This document shows positions 42,753 through 50,801 of a DNA stretch of 58,269 nt, piece after piece. The notes under the pieces are model-generated. The model searched no databases. It worked only from the letters and a program-made list of their open reading frames with translations, and was not told where the DNA came from. Both the position numbers and the translations under genes were made by a program. This stretch comes from Planctomycetaceae bacterium (lineage in GTDB: Bacteria; Planctomycetota; Planctomycetia; Planctomycetales; Planctomycetaceae), in the NCBI GenBank assembly GCA_016795145.1, contig JAEUII010000041.1, forward strand, positions 1 to 58,269, written 5' to 3'. The number at the start of each line of letters is the position of its first letter. Positions within the stretch are counted from its first letter, which is position 1.

Positions 42753-44051
42753 ATGGCCGCAACGAAAGAAGTTGTTATCACCGGTGTCGGACTGGTGACT
42801 CCGCTGGGAATTGGGCGGAATGCTTTTTGGGCAAACCTGTCTGAGGGGCGAACGGGCCTGAAAAAGATGCAGCTGCTGTCCTGGAACGCTTGTCCTGGAC
42901 AGATCTGTGGCGAAGTCAGCGACTTCAACGACGAGACGGCCAAGAAGGAACACCTGAAGAGCCTGAGGAAAAACCTCAAGGTGATGTGCCGTGAAATCCA
43001 GACGGGCGTCGCTTCCGCTTTGCAGGCAATGGATGACGCAGGATTGCAGGCTGGCAGTATTCCTTCGGACCGCATTGGTTGTGACTTCGGTGCAAACCTG
43101 ATGTCGAGTCCTCCGGAGGTCGTTCAGGGTTCTGCGATCAAGTCCATTTCAAATCGCACGGGTGTCCTTGCGTTTGATTACGACATGTGGGGCGAAGTCG
43201 GAATGAAGGGGCTGGAGCCTCTGTGGCTTCTCAAGTATCTGCCAAACATGCCAGGCTGCCACATTGGAATCGCCCTGGATGCTCATGGCCCGAATAACTC
43301 GATCACTCACGACGAAGCGTCCGGGGGTCTTGTGATTGGAGAAGCCTGCAATGCCATTCGCCGAAACCGAGCGGATGTGATGATTGCCGGCGTGACGGGG
43401 ACTCGCATTCATCCTGTGAAGGCGGCTCATTCGGCTCATTGGGATGTTCTGGCAGATGGACCGGCCGAAAGTCGCGTTCGACCGTTCGACAACCTTCGAA
43501 ATGGCGAAGCTCTGGCTGAAGCGGCCTGCAGCCTGATTCTGGAGTCTCGTGAACACGCAGAAGCGCGGGGGGCGAAGATTCTGGGGACGATTCTGTCGTG
43601 CGGCGCAAGCTCTGTCTCTTCCAGGGACGGACATCCGGACGAAGCCGCTGCGATTCGCATGGCGTCCGAAGCCGCATTGCAGCGAGCAGGCATCACGGCG
43701 GCCGATCTTGGCCACATCAATGCCTGTGCTTCCGGACATCCGCATCGTGACCGCTACGAAGCTCAGGGACTTCGCCAGTTGCTCGGCAGTGCGGCAGACA
43801 CCGTGCCCGTCACGGCCATCAAGAGCTACACAGGCAGCGCGGGCAGCGGATCTTCCATCGTGGAGCTGGCGGCGTCCCTGCTGGCGCTGCAGCACGGTGT
43901 GATTCCCAAGACTCTGAACTACACCCTTCCAGACGCCGAAGCTCCTTTGAATGTTGTTCACGGCGAACACCGTCCGACATCCAACGGACTGTTCCTGAAG
44001 ACCAGCGTCACACGCATGGGACAGGCGAGTGCCGTTGTGGTCAAAGTTTGA
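42753..44051 (+). CDS. Beta-ketoacyl synthase homologue lacking all catalytic residues
   Basis: A 432-residue thiolase-fold protein aligning with FabF from VVITGVGLVTPLGIGR to the end. The catalytic Cys of FabF (TACTSG) is Glu188 here (THDEASG). The first His (NAHGTSTP) is Cys325 (NACASGHP). The second His (KSMTGH) is Ser362 (KSYTGS), although Lys357 is kept. The C-terminal GFGG loop is also gone (TRMGQASA). It therefore cannot condense acyl chains in the normal way. Chain-length factors and KSQ decarboxylases also lose Cys, but those keep other residues. It stands alone, with no acyl carrier protein or partner KS nearby. The ATG at 42753 has AGG seven bases before it. Confidence 0.9.
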   Translation: MAATKEVVITGVGLVTPLGIGRNAFWANLSEGRTGLKKMQLLSWNACPGQICGEVSDFNDETAKKEHLKSLRKNLKVMCREIQTGVASALQAMDDAGLQAGSIPSDRIGCDFGANLMSSPPEVVQGSAIKSISNRTGVLAFDYDMWGEVGMKGLEPLWLLKYLPNMPGCHIGIALDAHGPNNSITHDEASGGLVIGEACNAIRRNRADVMIAGVTGTRIHPVKAAHSAHWDVLADGPAESRVRPFDNLRNGEALAEAACSLILESREHAEARGAKILGTILSCGASSVSSRDGHPDEAAAIRMASEAALQRAGITAADLGHINACASGHPHRDRYEAQGLRQLLGSAADTVPVTAIKSYTGSAGSGSSIVELAASLLALQHGVIPKTLNYTLPDAEAPLNVVHGEHRPTSNGLFLKTSVTRMGQASAVVVKV

Positions 44052-44246
44052 GGGGATTTGATTAAGGCAGCGAAGAATCTCCGAGTCCTCCAGTATCTGA
44101 CTTTCATCATCATGTGGAATTGCCGGATCGGGAATTCTGCTTCATTAGATTACGTGTCGATTTCTGCTGTTCGAACGACATGGCTAGCGAAATAATGTGC
44201 TGCGCGGTGGATCATATCCTCAGTGGTAGATTCGGATGCAATGACG

Positions 44247-44477
44247 ATGGCAACAGTTACGATCACGGTCGCTCAGGCTCAACTGCGGGAATTGATTCAA
44301 CACCTGAGCATTGGCGATGAACTGATAATTACGGAAAATGACGAACCGGTCGCAAGACTAGCGCGGACCACTCCGAGACAGCAGTGGCCTTGTCGGGCCG
44401 GGAGTGCAAAGGGACAGGTCAAAATGGCGGCGGACTTCGATGCGCCCCTCCAGGACTTCGCGGAGTACTTGGAGTGA
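44247..44477 (+). CDS. Phd/YefM-like antitoxin
   Basis: A 76-residue protein: MATVTITVAQAQLRELIQHL then GDELIITENDEPVARLAR is the N-terminal DNA-binding domain of Phd/YefM antitoxins, followed by a flexible tail (ADFDAPLQDFAEYLE) that would wrap the toxin. It is expected to repress its own operon. The GTG at 44223 and ATG at 44241 are alternative starts. Its TGA overlaps the toxin start by four bases. Confidence 0.85.
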   Translation: MATVTITVAQAQLRELIQHLSIGDELIITENDEPVARLARTTPRQQWPCRAGSAKGQVKMAADFDAPLQDFAEYLE

Positions 44478-44863
44478 ATCTGCTTCTGGATACGCATACA
44501 TTTCTTTGGTTTGTAGCCGACGATGCCCAGTTGCCAGGACGGGCAAAGGAACTGATTGAGAATCCTGACAACCGTAAGCTCGTCAGCATTGCCACCTGCT
44601 GGGAGATTTCGATCAAAGTTGGCCTTAAGAAGCTGGACCTTGGCGAACCAGCCAGCATATTCCTGCCGCGGCATCTGGCGGCCAATCATTTTGAATTGCT
44701 GCCAATCGCCATGTCCCATGCAACTCTTGTGGAAAGACTGCCTCTGCATCACCGCGATCCGTTTGACCGCCTGCTGATTGCTCAGGCTATCGTTGAAGGG
44801 CTCGTGATCATCGGAATCGACGTTGCCCTTGATGCATATGGTGTTAAACGTATCTGGAACTGA
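44474..44863 (+). CDS. VapC-family PIN-domain toxin
   Basis: A 129-residue PIN ribonuclease. The frame is open from 44384, but the GTG at 44474 gives the family start (NLLLDTHTFLWFV) and the four-base GTGA overlap typical of such pairs. Acidic residues of the active site are the Asp in LLLDTH, the Glu in TCWEISIK, the Asp in HHRDPFDRLL and the Asp in IIGIDVALDAYGV. VapC toxins cut RNA in the cytoplasm when the antitoxin is degraded. The C-terminus GVKRIW is typical. The cognate antitoxin is the gene just upstream. Confidence 0.92.
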   Translation: MNLLLDTHTFLWFVADDAQLPGRAKELIENPDNRKLVSIATCWEISIKVGLKKLDLGEPASIFLPRHLAANHFELLPIAMSHATLVERLPLHHRDPFDRLLIAQAIVEGLVIIGIDVALDAYGVKRIWN

Positions 44864-45046
44864 CGTCAACTCGTTCTGCGATCTAAGGGAGGCAGCCCTG
44901 AATTGGCTTGTATTCGAAAGCCCGAGTCGCTGTGGACGTATCCATGATTGTCGCCTTGATGATTTCTGAGGCGACATCCAAGCTGCCGTCACCGAATTTC
45001 ACCAGAACTCACGTGGTAATTCGATGGGTCATGTTACGATGCGTAC

Positions 45047-46447
45047 ATGACTGAGCCAGCACCTCCGGACGACACAGAGTTTCAGCTTCTCGGACTACCC
45101 ATGTCCGATGAAAACGCTGATCTCCGCGCGCGGATTCCGTTTGAGATGCTGGCGAGTCAGTTTGTGGACGACCTTCGTCACGGACGAAAACCGTCGGTGG
45201 AGCTTTTTGCTCGACGGTTCCCGCCGCATGCAGCGCAGATCAAGGAAGTGTTCCCGGTCCTGGCGATGCTGGAGAATGCTCGCATTGACCGAGAATCCCG
45301 ATCGATGCGCCGCAACATGCCGGATCGCTTCCCGCTGACTCGACTTGGCAACTGCGAACTGTTGAATGAAATTGGTCGAGGCGGGATGGGCGTCGTCTTC
45401 CACGCGAGAGATCTGGCAACCGACCAGCATGTTGCCGTGAAGATCCTGCCGTGGCGAGTTTCCATTGTGCCTGAGTGGGTCGCACGGTTTGAACGCGAAG
45501 CTCAAACCGCCGCGCAGCTGCGGCATAAGAACATCGTCCCGGTTTATCGTTACGGACAGGAAGACGGATACTGTTTCTTCGTGATGCAGCTTGTCCGTGG
45601 CATTGGGCTCGATCGCATTATCGAATTCCTCGGGCGATCGGCTGAGGGCCTGCGGGTTGAAGATATTTGCCTGCCTCAAAGCGCTGAAGAAATTCCTTCC
45701 ACCAGGCAGTCAAAAGACGCCCGCAAGGCGAAGTCGAATGAAGCGACTTCCGGAGGCCGCCTGACTCGAACTTCCTGGCGAGACTTTGCGAAGGTCGCTA
45801 TCCAGGCGACTCAGGCTCTGCGAGCTGCCCATCGAGCCGGCATCTGTCACAACGACATCAAGCCGGGGAATCTCCTGCTGGATGCCGAAGGTCGTGTCTG
45901 GGTGACGGATTTTGGATTGTCGCAGCCAGTCAGCCCCTCGGAGCTCGTCCAGCAGCCAGCGGAGAAAGATGGCAGGATTCTGAGCCCGCTGCAGCGACGT
46001 GTTGAGCAGAAAAAACGAACCGGTCATACATCAAGTACATCGGTGGGAGGCACACTGCGATACATGGCGCCGGAACGTTTTCTGGGGAAACAATCTGTCG
46101 CATCGGATCTGTATTCCCTTGGCGCAACGCTGTATGAACTGTGCCTTCAAAGCCCTCCGTTCGATCACGAAAATCGCGATGCTCTGGTTGCTCAAATCCT
46201 TGAACAGCGTCCTGTGACCCCAAGAACAATCTGCCAGGAAATTCCCAGGTCTCTGGAGACAATCATCTTGAACTGCCTCGAGAAGCATCCTTCGGATCGA
46301 TATCCGTCCGCCGACGCATTGCTCGCGGATCTCCTGCGGTTCACACGAGGGCAGTCCATTTCAGCAACTCGACGCATGTCGTTCGGCGGGTTCTTTCGCA
46401 GGCTGACAAGCCACCTTTCCAAACGCCAGTCGCCCGCAGAAGAGTAG
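45047..46447 (+). CDS. Ser/Thr protein kinase (soluble, Hanks type)
   Basis: A 466-residue kinase with no transmembrane segment. The N-terminal 100 residues include FEMLASQFVDDLRHGRKPSV and the sequence to VFPVLAMLE, a regulatory segment common in planctomycete kinases. The kinase domain has GRGGMGVVF, Lys in VAVKILP, HNDIKPGNLL (Asn in place of the Arg before the catalytic Asp), DFG, APE and SDLYSLGATLYEL. An insert of about 60 residues with Lys/Arg/Ser (QSKDARKAKSNEATSGG) lies between the lobes. Targets are unknown. Its stop codon touches the tandem 196-bp repeats that lead into the retron. Confidence 0.92.
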   Translation: MTEPAPPDDTEFQLLGLPMSDENADLRARIPFEMLASQFVDDLRHGRKPSVELFARRFPPHAAQIKEVFPVLAMLENARIDRESRSMRRNMPDRFPLTRLGNCELLNEIGRGGMGVVFHARDLATDQHVAVKILPWRVSIVPEWVARFEREAQTAAQLRHKNIVPVYRYGQEDGYCFFVMQLVRGIGLDRIIEFLGRSAEGLRVEDICLPQSAEEIPSTRQSKDARKAKSNEATSGGRLTRTSWRDFAKVAIQATQALRAAHRAGICHNDIKPGNLLLDAEGRVWVTDFGLSQPVSPSELVQQPAEKDGRILSPLQRRVEQKKRTGHTSSTSVGGTLRYMAPERFLGKQSVASDLYSLGATLYELCLQSPPFDHENRDALVAQILEQRPVTPRTICQEIPRSLETIILNCLEKHPSDRYPSADALLADLLRFTRGQSISATRRMSFGGFFRRLTSHLSKRQSPAEE

Positions 46448-46835
46448 GTCTCGCCTGCCGAGCGAGACTTTCGCCGCCAGGCGAACCTCGTTCTCGCAGC
46501 CACATGCTGCCGAAGCCATTCTGTCCAGGGAACAAGCATAGCCGTGATCAATCCACGACCACCTTCAATCCGGTGGAGACCCGTCAGGTCGCTGGTTGCG
46601 GCGGGGCCGCAAAGTGCCGCTCGGCAAGCGGCACCTACAGTAGGTCTCGCCTGCCGGGCGAGACTTTCGCCGTCAGGCGAACCTCGTTCTCCCATCCGCT
46701 TGTGCCGAAGCCATGCGGCCAAAGGCACAAGCATAGCCGTGATCAATCCACGACGACCTTCAATCCGGTGGAGACCCGTCAGGTCACTGGTTGCGGCGGG
46801 GCCGCAAAGTGCCGCTCGGCAAGCGGCACCTACAG
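46444..46835. repeat. Two tandem copies of a 196-bp element
   Basis: Unit 1 begins GTAGGTCTCGCCTGCCGAGC at 46444; unit 2 begins GTAGGTCTCGCCTGCCGGGC at 46640. Each contains AAGCATAGCCGTGATCAATC and GGTGGAGACCCGTCAGGTC, and ends CGGCAAGCGGCACCTACAG, which is partly inverted to the start (GTAGGT / ACCTAC). The units are nearly identical apart from a divergent stretch of about 45 bases. The repeat ends about 120 bp before the HEAT/ARM gene of the retron locus. No coding role is likely. Confidence 0.9.
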
Positions 46836-46955
46836 AGTACCGCGCGAGTCCGCGATGAACTCGAACTCACACTTCACTGGCAAAATTCTGTCTGTTCGAC
46901 ACAATGCGGTTCGCGCTTCCCTGGTTCGTCTGCATCACTCTGCAGAGAAACAACG

Positions 46956-48746
46956 TTGACCCATTCATCTGCAACTCGCACCGGTTCCATGCTGCTCGCC
47001 GAAGAGTACTTCGAGAGTGGAGATGATCGTTTTGTCGAAGAGTTGCGAGCAGTAACGGACGCCGAGCGGCTTGGAGCGTTTGCGTCGCGATGGATGAACG
47101 ATCCCAGGTCGATCGCGCGGCAGTTTCTCCGTGACTATCTGTCGCTGCCGCTGAACAGCCCAAGGCACGAAGCACTTGTAAAGCGTCTGTTCAAACTTGC
47201 GGAAAAAGACCAGGACGACGAATTGATGGGCCAGTTTTTGCGAGCATTCGATGTCTCGATTCGCAGAAGGAAGCGGACTCGCCAGATCTTCAACATGGTA
47301 ACACGCCAGTATTGGACATCAGAGACAATCCTGGCTCCGCAAAGCGGCATGCCAAGGCATGTTGCACGGTATACGGCGTCTCATCGGAAATTGCGGCTGT
47401 TCTCCGTTCCGACTCGCCGGTATCTCACCCGACGCTCCTGGCGATACTTCCGCCAATTGGGTGCAAAGGATCCGGCTCGCTATGTCGAGGCAGTGACGAG
47501 GGCACTACTGAACTACACGGACGCTGATACTCCGGATGGCCTGGCCCTGATCGACAACTGGGGACTGATGCACATTCTGTTTCACCACACAGACGTGCTG
47601 ACTTCCAAACCGTCGGGGTGGCAGCTTCCCATGAAGGAGTCGCTCGCCAATCTGACTCCAACGCCAGCGTTTCCGGACGCCTGGAAATCGGCCCCGAATC
47701 AGCTGTGGCTGCTGGTCAGAAAGGCATCGGCCCGAGCCGTCCAGCAATGGGCTCTTCGTCTGCTGAATCAGGATCACAAGGACTTTCTGAATCAGCAACC
47801 CATAGCGGACTTTGTCGCATTGACGTCTCACAAAGACGATAGCCTGGCACGCTTCGCTGCCGAACTGCTTTCACGGTCTACGCAGCTTAGCTCACTCACG
47901 AACGAGCAGTGGTTTCTGATGCTCGAACAGTGCAATCCGGCCGCATTGGAGACTTTGTGTCAGGTCCTTTCGAACGAATTGAATCCGCAATCGATCAGTC
48001 TGACACAGCATATTACTCTGGCGTGCAGTCGACCGGAATCCGTGGCCGAGATCGGACTCAAATGGCTTCGAGCATCATCGATCTCCAGCCCCAATGACTA
48101 TCTCGAACTTGGCCGACTGGCCAGGGCTGAGTGCGAAGCGCTTCGGCCGCAGTTGCTGGAGTGGCTGAAGTCTGCCTTTGCACCAGGCAAAGCCGAACAG
48201 GCGTTGATCTCACAGAATGGCGGCGGGCCTGCAATCATCGCTTCGACAATCATGGACCTTCTGGACAGCCGCTTCCCGGATGTTCGGCAGTTCGCATGGG
48301 CCTGGTTTGAATCAACTCCGGCCGCGTGTCAGGACGTGCGAATCTGGCAGAAGCTGCTTGAGTCACCGTATGACGACATTCGGTTCGGCATCGTCAGAAT
48401 GCTCGAACAGCAACCTGCACCGGATCGGCTCGACGCCAGCAGTCGCGGTCAGCTCAGCAAAGAACTAGTACGTTCCCTGTGGGCGACCGTCCTGCTGAAT
48501 GTCCGGAGGGGAGCGAAGCAAAAGCCCATCGTTCTTCAGCAGATCTCCGATCGAATTCAAGAGCATCCGGACGAGGCATCTCAGCTGCTGCCTCTGCTGG
48601 CTGTCGCTCTTCGTTCGATCCGGGGAACGGAATGGAAGAAGGCACTCGCTTTGTTGGTACAGCTTGCGGAAGTTCCGGACCTGCATCAGCAGGTGGTGCA
48701 GGCGTTTCCGGATGTCGGTTGGAATTTGGTTGGAGGGACACGATGA
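46956..48746 (+). CDS. HEAT/ARM-repeat protein of the retron locus
   Basis: About 596 residues from the TTG at 46956, or 585 from the ATG at 46989 (MLLAEEYFESGDDRFVEEL); the longer open frame begins within the tandem repeats and is not credible. The product is all-helical: repeated amphipathic pairs (ARAVQQWALRLLNQDH, DSLARFAAELLSRS, DVRQFAWAWFESTP, DIRFGIVRMLEQQP) give an ARM/HEAT solenoid, a protein-binding scaffold. It has no enzymatic motif I can see. Its stop overlaps a small frame by four bases (ATGA), and then comes the putative retron RNA and a SWIM-domain gene. In retrons of the Mx162 kind I recall an ARM-repeat and a WH-SWIM protein as accompanying genes, the likely effector components. 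Confidence 0.8.
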   Translation: MTHSSATRTGSMLLAEEYFESGDDRFVEELRAVTDAERLGAFASRWMNDPRSIARQFLRDYLSLPLNSPRHEALVKRLFKLAEKDQDDELMGQFLRAFDVSIRRRKRTRQIFNMVTRQYWTSETILAPQSGMPRHVARYTASHRKLRLFSVPTRRYLTRRSWRYFRQLGAKDPARYVEAVTRALLNYTDADTPDGLALIDNWGLMHILFHHTDVLTSKPSGWQLPMKESLANLTPTPAFPDAWKSAPNQLWLLVRKASARAVQQWALRLLNQDHKDFLNQQPIADFVALTSHKDDSLARFAAELLSRSTQLSSLTNEQWFLMLEQCNPAALETLCQVLSNELNPQSISLTQHITLACSRPESVAEIGLKWLRASSISSPNDYLELGRLARAECEALRPQLLEWLKSAFAPGKAEQALISQNGGGPAIIASTIMDLLDSRFPDVRQFAWAWFESTPAACQDVRIWQKLLESPYDDIRFGIVRMLEQQPAPDRLDASSRGQLSKELVRSLWATVLLNVRRGAKQKPIVLQQISDRIQEHPDEASQLLPLLAVALRSIRGTEWKKALALLVQLAEVPDLHQQVVQAFPDVGWNLVGGTR

Positions 48747-48874
48747 TCTTATCACCCGCGAGTTTTCTCCGGGCGGTCAGTGAGTCGTTTCCGTGGCCAG
48801 GCTCTTTTGCGAATGTGACTGGAGCAAAGAGTCTCACACTTAGGCGTGGAGAACAGAACATTTACCGAGACTAA
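48743..48874 (+). CDS. Possible 43-residue small protein overlapping the retron a1 repeat
   Basis: The ATG at 48743 overlaps the stop codon of the HEAT/ARM gene (ATGA), the coupling pattern used elsewhere in this operon. The frame encodes MILSPASFLRAVSESFPWPG, then SFANVTGAKSLTLRRGEQN, ending IYRD. It runs through the left arm of the putative msr-msd RNA, so it may be a real coupled small protein, a leftover of a longer gene into which the RNA was placed, or chance. No family recognised. Confidence 0.35.
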   Translation: MILSPASFLRAVSESFPWPGSFANVTGAKSLTLRRGEQNIYRD

Positions 48875-49087
48875 TATGCTGCGGTGTTCCGCCGTGGTTG
48901 AGTTTGGCTCCTCATTGCTTCCCCAGGAACGTTGTTCTTTCGGCCCGAGGTCATCTGACCCGCGCAGCTGAGTCAACGTGGTTCACGCAGGCCAGATGAC
49001 CTCGGGCCTTTGTGAACGCTCCCGGTCGACGCTTCGAAGTCGGTGAGTTTGTTCTGTTCCGTGTTTGAGTGTGAGACTTTTTGCTCC
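48821..49087 (+). ncRNA. Putative retron msr-msd RNA
   Basis: A 20-base arm at 48821-48840 (GGAGCAAAGAGTCTCACACT) pairs at 19 of 20 positions with the complement of 49068-49087, the a1/a2 stem of a retron transcript. A second inner pairing, GAACAGAAC (48851-48859) with GTTCTGTTC (49051-49059), extends it. Between them lie two short msr-like hairpins, GCGG-TGTT-CCGC (48881-48892) and AGGAAC-GTT-GTTCTT (48925-48939), then an msd-like stem of 16 perfect pairs, GGCCCGAGGTCATCTG (48942-48957) with 48993-49008, whose 35-nt loop holds CGTG-GTT-CACG. The order a1, msr hairpins, long msd stem, a2 is the retron layout. The branching G and exact DNA ends cannot be fixed by eye. A roughly 110-130 nt DNA product is my estimate. 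Confidence 0.8.
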
Positions 49088-49112
49088 TGCCTGAGAATTC
49101 GCTCGATACGTT

Positions 49113-50801
49113 ATGGATCTAAAAACCAGCTATTATCGACGCAGTGGAATCCGAGAAGGAGCGTTTGGTCTGGCCATCGCGCTGGAACCAAATCTGCGCC
49201 GGGATCGCGTGAGTTATCGGGGCCAGCTGAAGTCACCTCTTCGCTTCCGGGAAGCCATCAGCGCACTTCATGAAGTGGTCGTCAGCGATCTGAAGTTTCA
49301 TCCACGCGACAAGTCGGCTTACGAAGCCTGGAAGCGTGAAGAGCAGGCTCAGGAACAGTCGATTCGCAAAGCGGCCACGGATGCGAAGAAAACAGAGCTG
49401 CATTCGCAGGCCCGCCCGGCAATTCGCCCGGGACTGGAAGAAGATTATGCGAGGCTGCGAAAGGAGTATTGGGAAGCCAGACTGAAGTACTCCCGATTCC
49501 TTCAACGGACAGATCCGGAAATCTGGCGGAAGCTTGTGCCATGTGATCCCGTCATTACGGTGGCTCCTGATTGCCTGTTCTTCGAATGCTTCAGCTCAGA
49601 TGAGAGCAGCTATGGTTGCCTGACCGTGAACCGTGATGCCTTCGAAAACGAGCGTGACGTGAGCCTCGGTACGACCAATGTCGATTACACCTGGGACCTT
49701 TACGAGCATTTTCAGACCCTTCGCAGTTATCGACAGACAACGTTCGAAATTGATCCTGGTGGCTTTGAAGTTCAAACGGAGTCCGCTGGACAGCACCGCG
49801 AGGAGAAGATCGATCTGCCGAATTCGTGGCTGCGAGGATTCCTGCAGCTCCAGTCGGCGATGACACTTCCCATGCGAACCGTGTCGATCGGTAAAGAGGG
49901 GCTGTACAACCTGCTTGCGTACCTCAAACGCCATCGCGCGGCGAAGAGTCCGCGAGCTATTCGGTTCGAACTGAATGGAGGACAGGCTCCACAGGTTTTC
50001 CTGGAACCATGGAACCAGAAAGTGCCATGCGACTCGCGGCCGTGGCCCGGCAACCGTAACGAGAGTATCCGGGTTTGGGGACGTGATCGCCTGCAGGTGC
50101 TCAGTCGCCTTTTGCCTCTTGCCGATGACGTTCATGTCGGACTGTTGGGAACGGGCTTGCCGAGTTTCTGGATGGTCACCATGGGGGAAATGCGGTTTGT
50201 TCTGGGACTGTCAGGATGGACTGCCAACGACTGGACCTCATCGGGGGCACTCGACCAGCTGATGCCTCCTGTTGAAGTGCGAGAAGCGACGCTGGCACAG
50301 ATTGCCGTTGCTTTTCAAGCGAGCCCGTTGCAGACGTTTGCATCAATCGTTTCACAGACTCAGTTGCCGGAGTCCACAGTCGCTGCTGGACTCAACCGAC
50401 TCGCGCTACTTGGGCAGGTGATCCACGATCTGCCAGCACGCCAGTATCGCTGGCGTCAGGTGATGCCAACACCACTGACATCCCAGCAGGTGGGAGAAGA
50501 CCATCCGGAGACGCTTGCTGCTCGATCCTTGCTGTCATCGAATCAGGTCCAGCTGACTCGCAATGAAGCGACACCCAACGGAATGCGACTGCTGGAAGGT
50601 CGAGCGGGTGGCAGTCAGGCGGAACTCCTGATTGACGGAGACGGACGCATCGTTCGAGGACGCTGCAAGTGTTCTCACCACTTTAAGAATGGACTTCGAA
50701 AAGGGCCGTGTCGTCATCTTCAGGCGTTACGTCAGTCGGCGTCAGCAATCACGCGGCCCGACAACCTTGATTCATGGTATGCGAGTTTCGGGAACTCATG
50801 A
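49113..50801 (+). CDS. Winged-helix/SWIM zinc-finger protein of the retron locus
   Basis: A 562-residue protein. Near the C-terminus is a SWIM zinc finger, CxC then CxH (Cys518, Cys520, Cys533, His535: GRCKCSHHF, then GPCRHLQAL), preceded by a winged-helix-like segment at about 393-448 (FASIVSQTQLPESTVAAGL, then ALLGQVIHDL). The N-terminal 390 residues look mixed alpha/beta with a charged coiled stretch at about 70-130; no enzyme motif is visible. SWIM domains bind DNA or protein. The ATG lies 26 bp after the a2 arm of the putative msr-msd RNA and has no ribosome-binding site, so translation may depend on the RNA structure or coupling. Its stop overlaps the reverse-transcriptase start by four bases. 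Confidence 0.88.
   Translation: MDLKTSYYRRSGIREGAFGLAIALEPNLRRDRVSYRGQLKSPLRFREAISALHEVVVSDLKFHPRDKSAYEAWKREEQAQEQSIRKAATDAKKTELHSQARPAIRPGLEEDYARLRKEYWEARLKYSRFLQRTDPEIWRKLVPCDPVITVAPDCLFFECFSSDESSYGCLTVNRDAFENERDVSLGTTNVDYTWDLYEHFQTLRSYRQTTFEIDPGGFEVQTESAGQHREEKIDLPNSWLRGFLQLQSAMTLPMRTVSIGKEGLYNLLAYLKRHRAAKSPRAIRFELNGGQAPQVFLEPWNQKVPCDSRPWPGNRNESIRVWGRDRLQVLSRLLPLADDVHVGLLGTGLPSFWMVTMGEMRFVLGLSGWTANDWTSSGALDQLMPPVEVREATLAQIAVAFQASPLQTFASIVSQTQLPESTVAAGLNRLALLGQVIHDLPARQYRWRQVMPTPLTSQQVGEDHPETLAARSLLSSNQVQLTRNEATPNGMRLLEGRAGGSQAELLIDGDGRIVRGRCKCSHHFKNGLRKGPCRHLQALRQSASAITRPDNLDSWYASFGNS

Noticed and set aside
46444..46835. CRISPR array
   Set aside because: There are only two long units of 196 bp in direct contact, with no short repeats and no regular spacers; no cas genes are nearby.
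46791..46955. N-terminal extension of the HEAT/ARM protein
   Set aside because: The extra residues are encoded by the tandem 196-bp element. A start at 46956 or 46989 is more likely.
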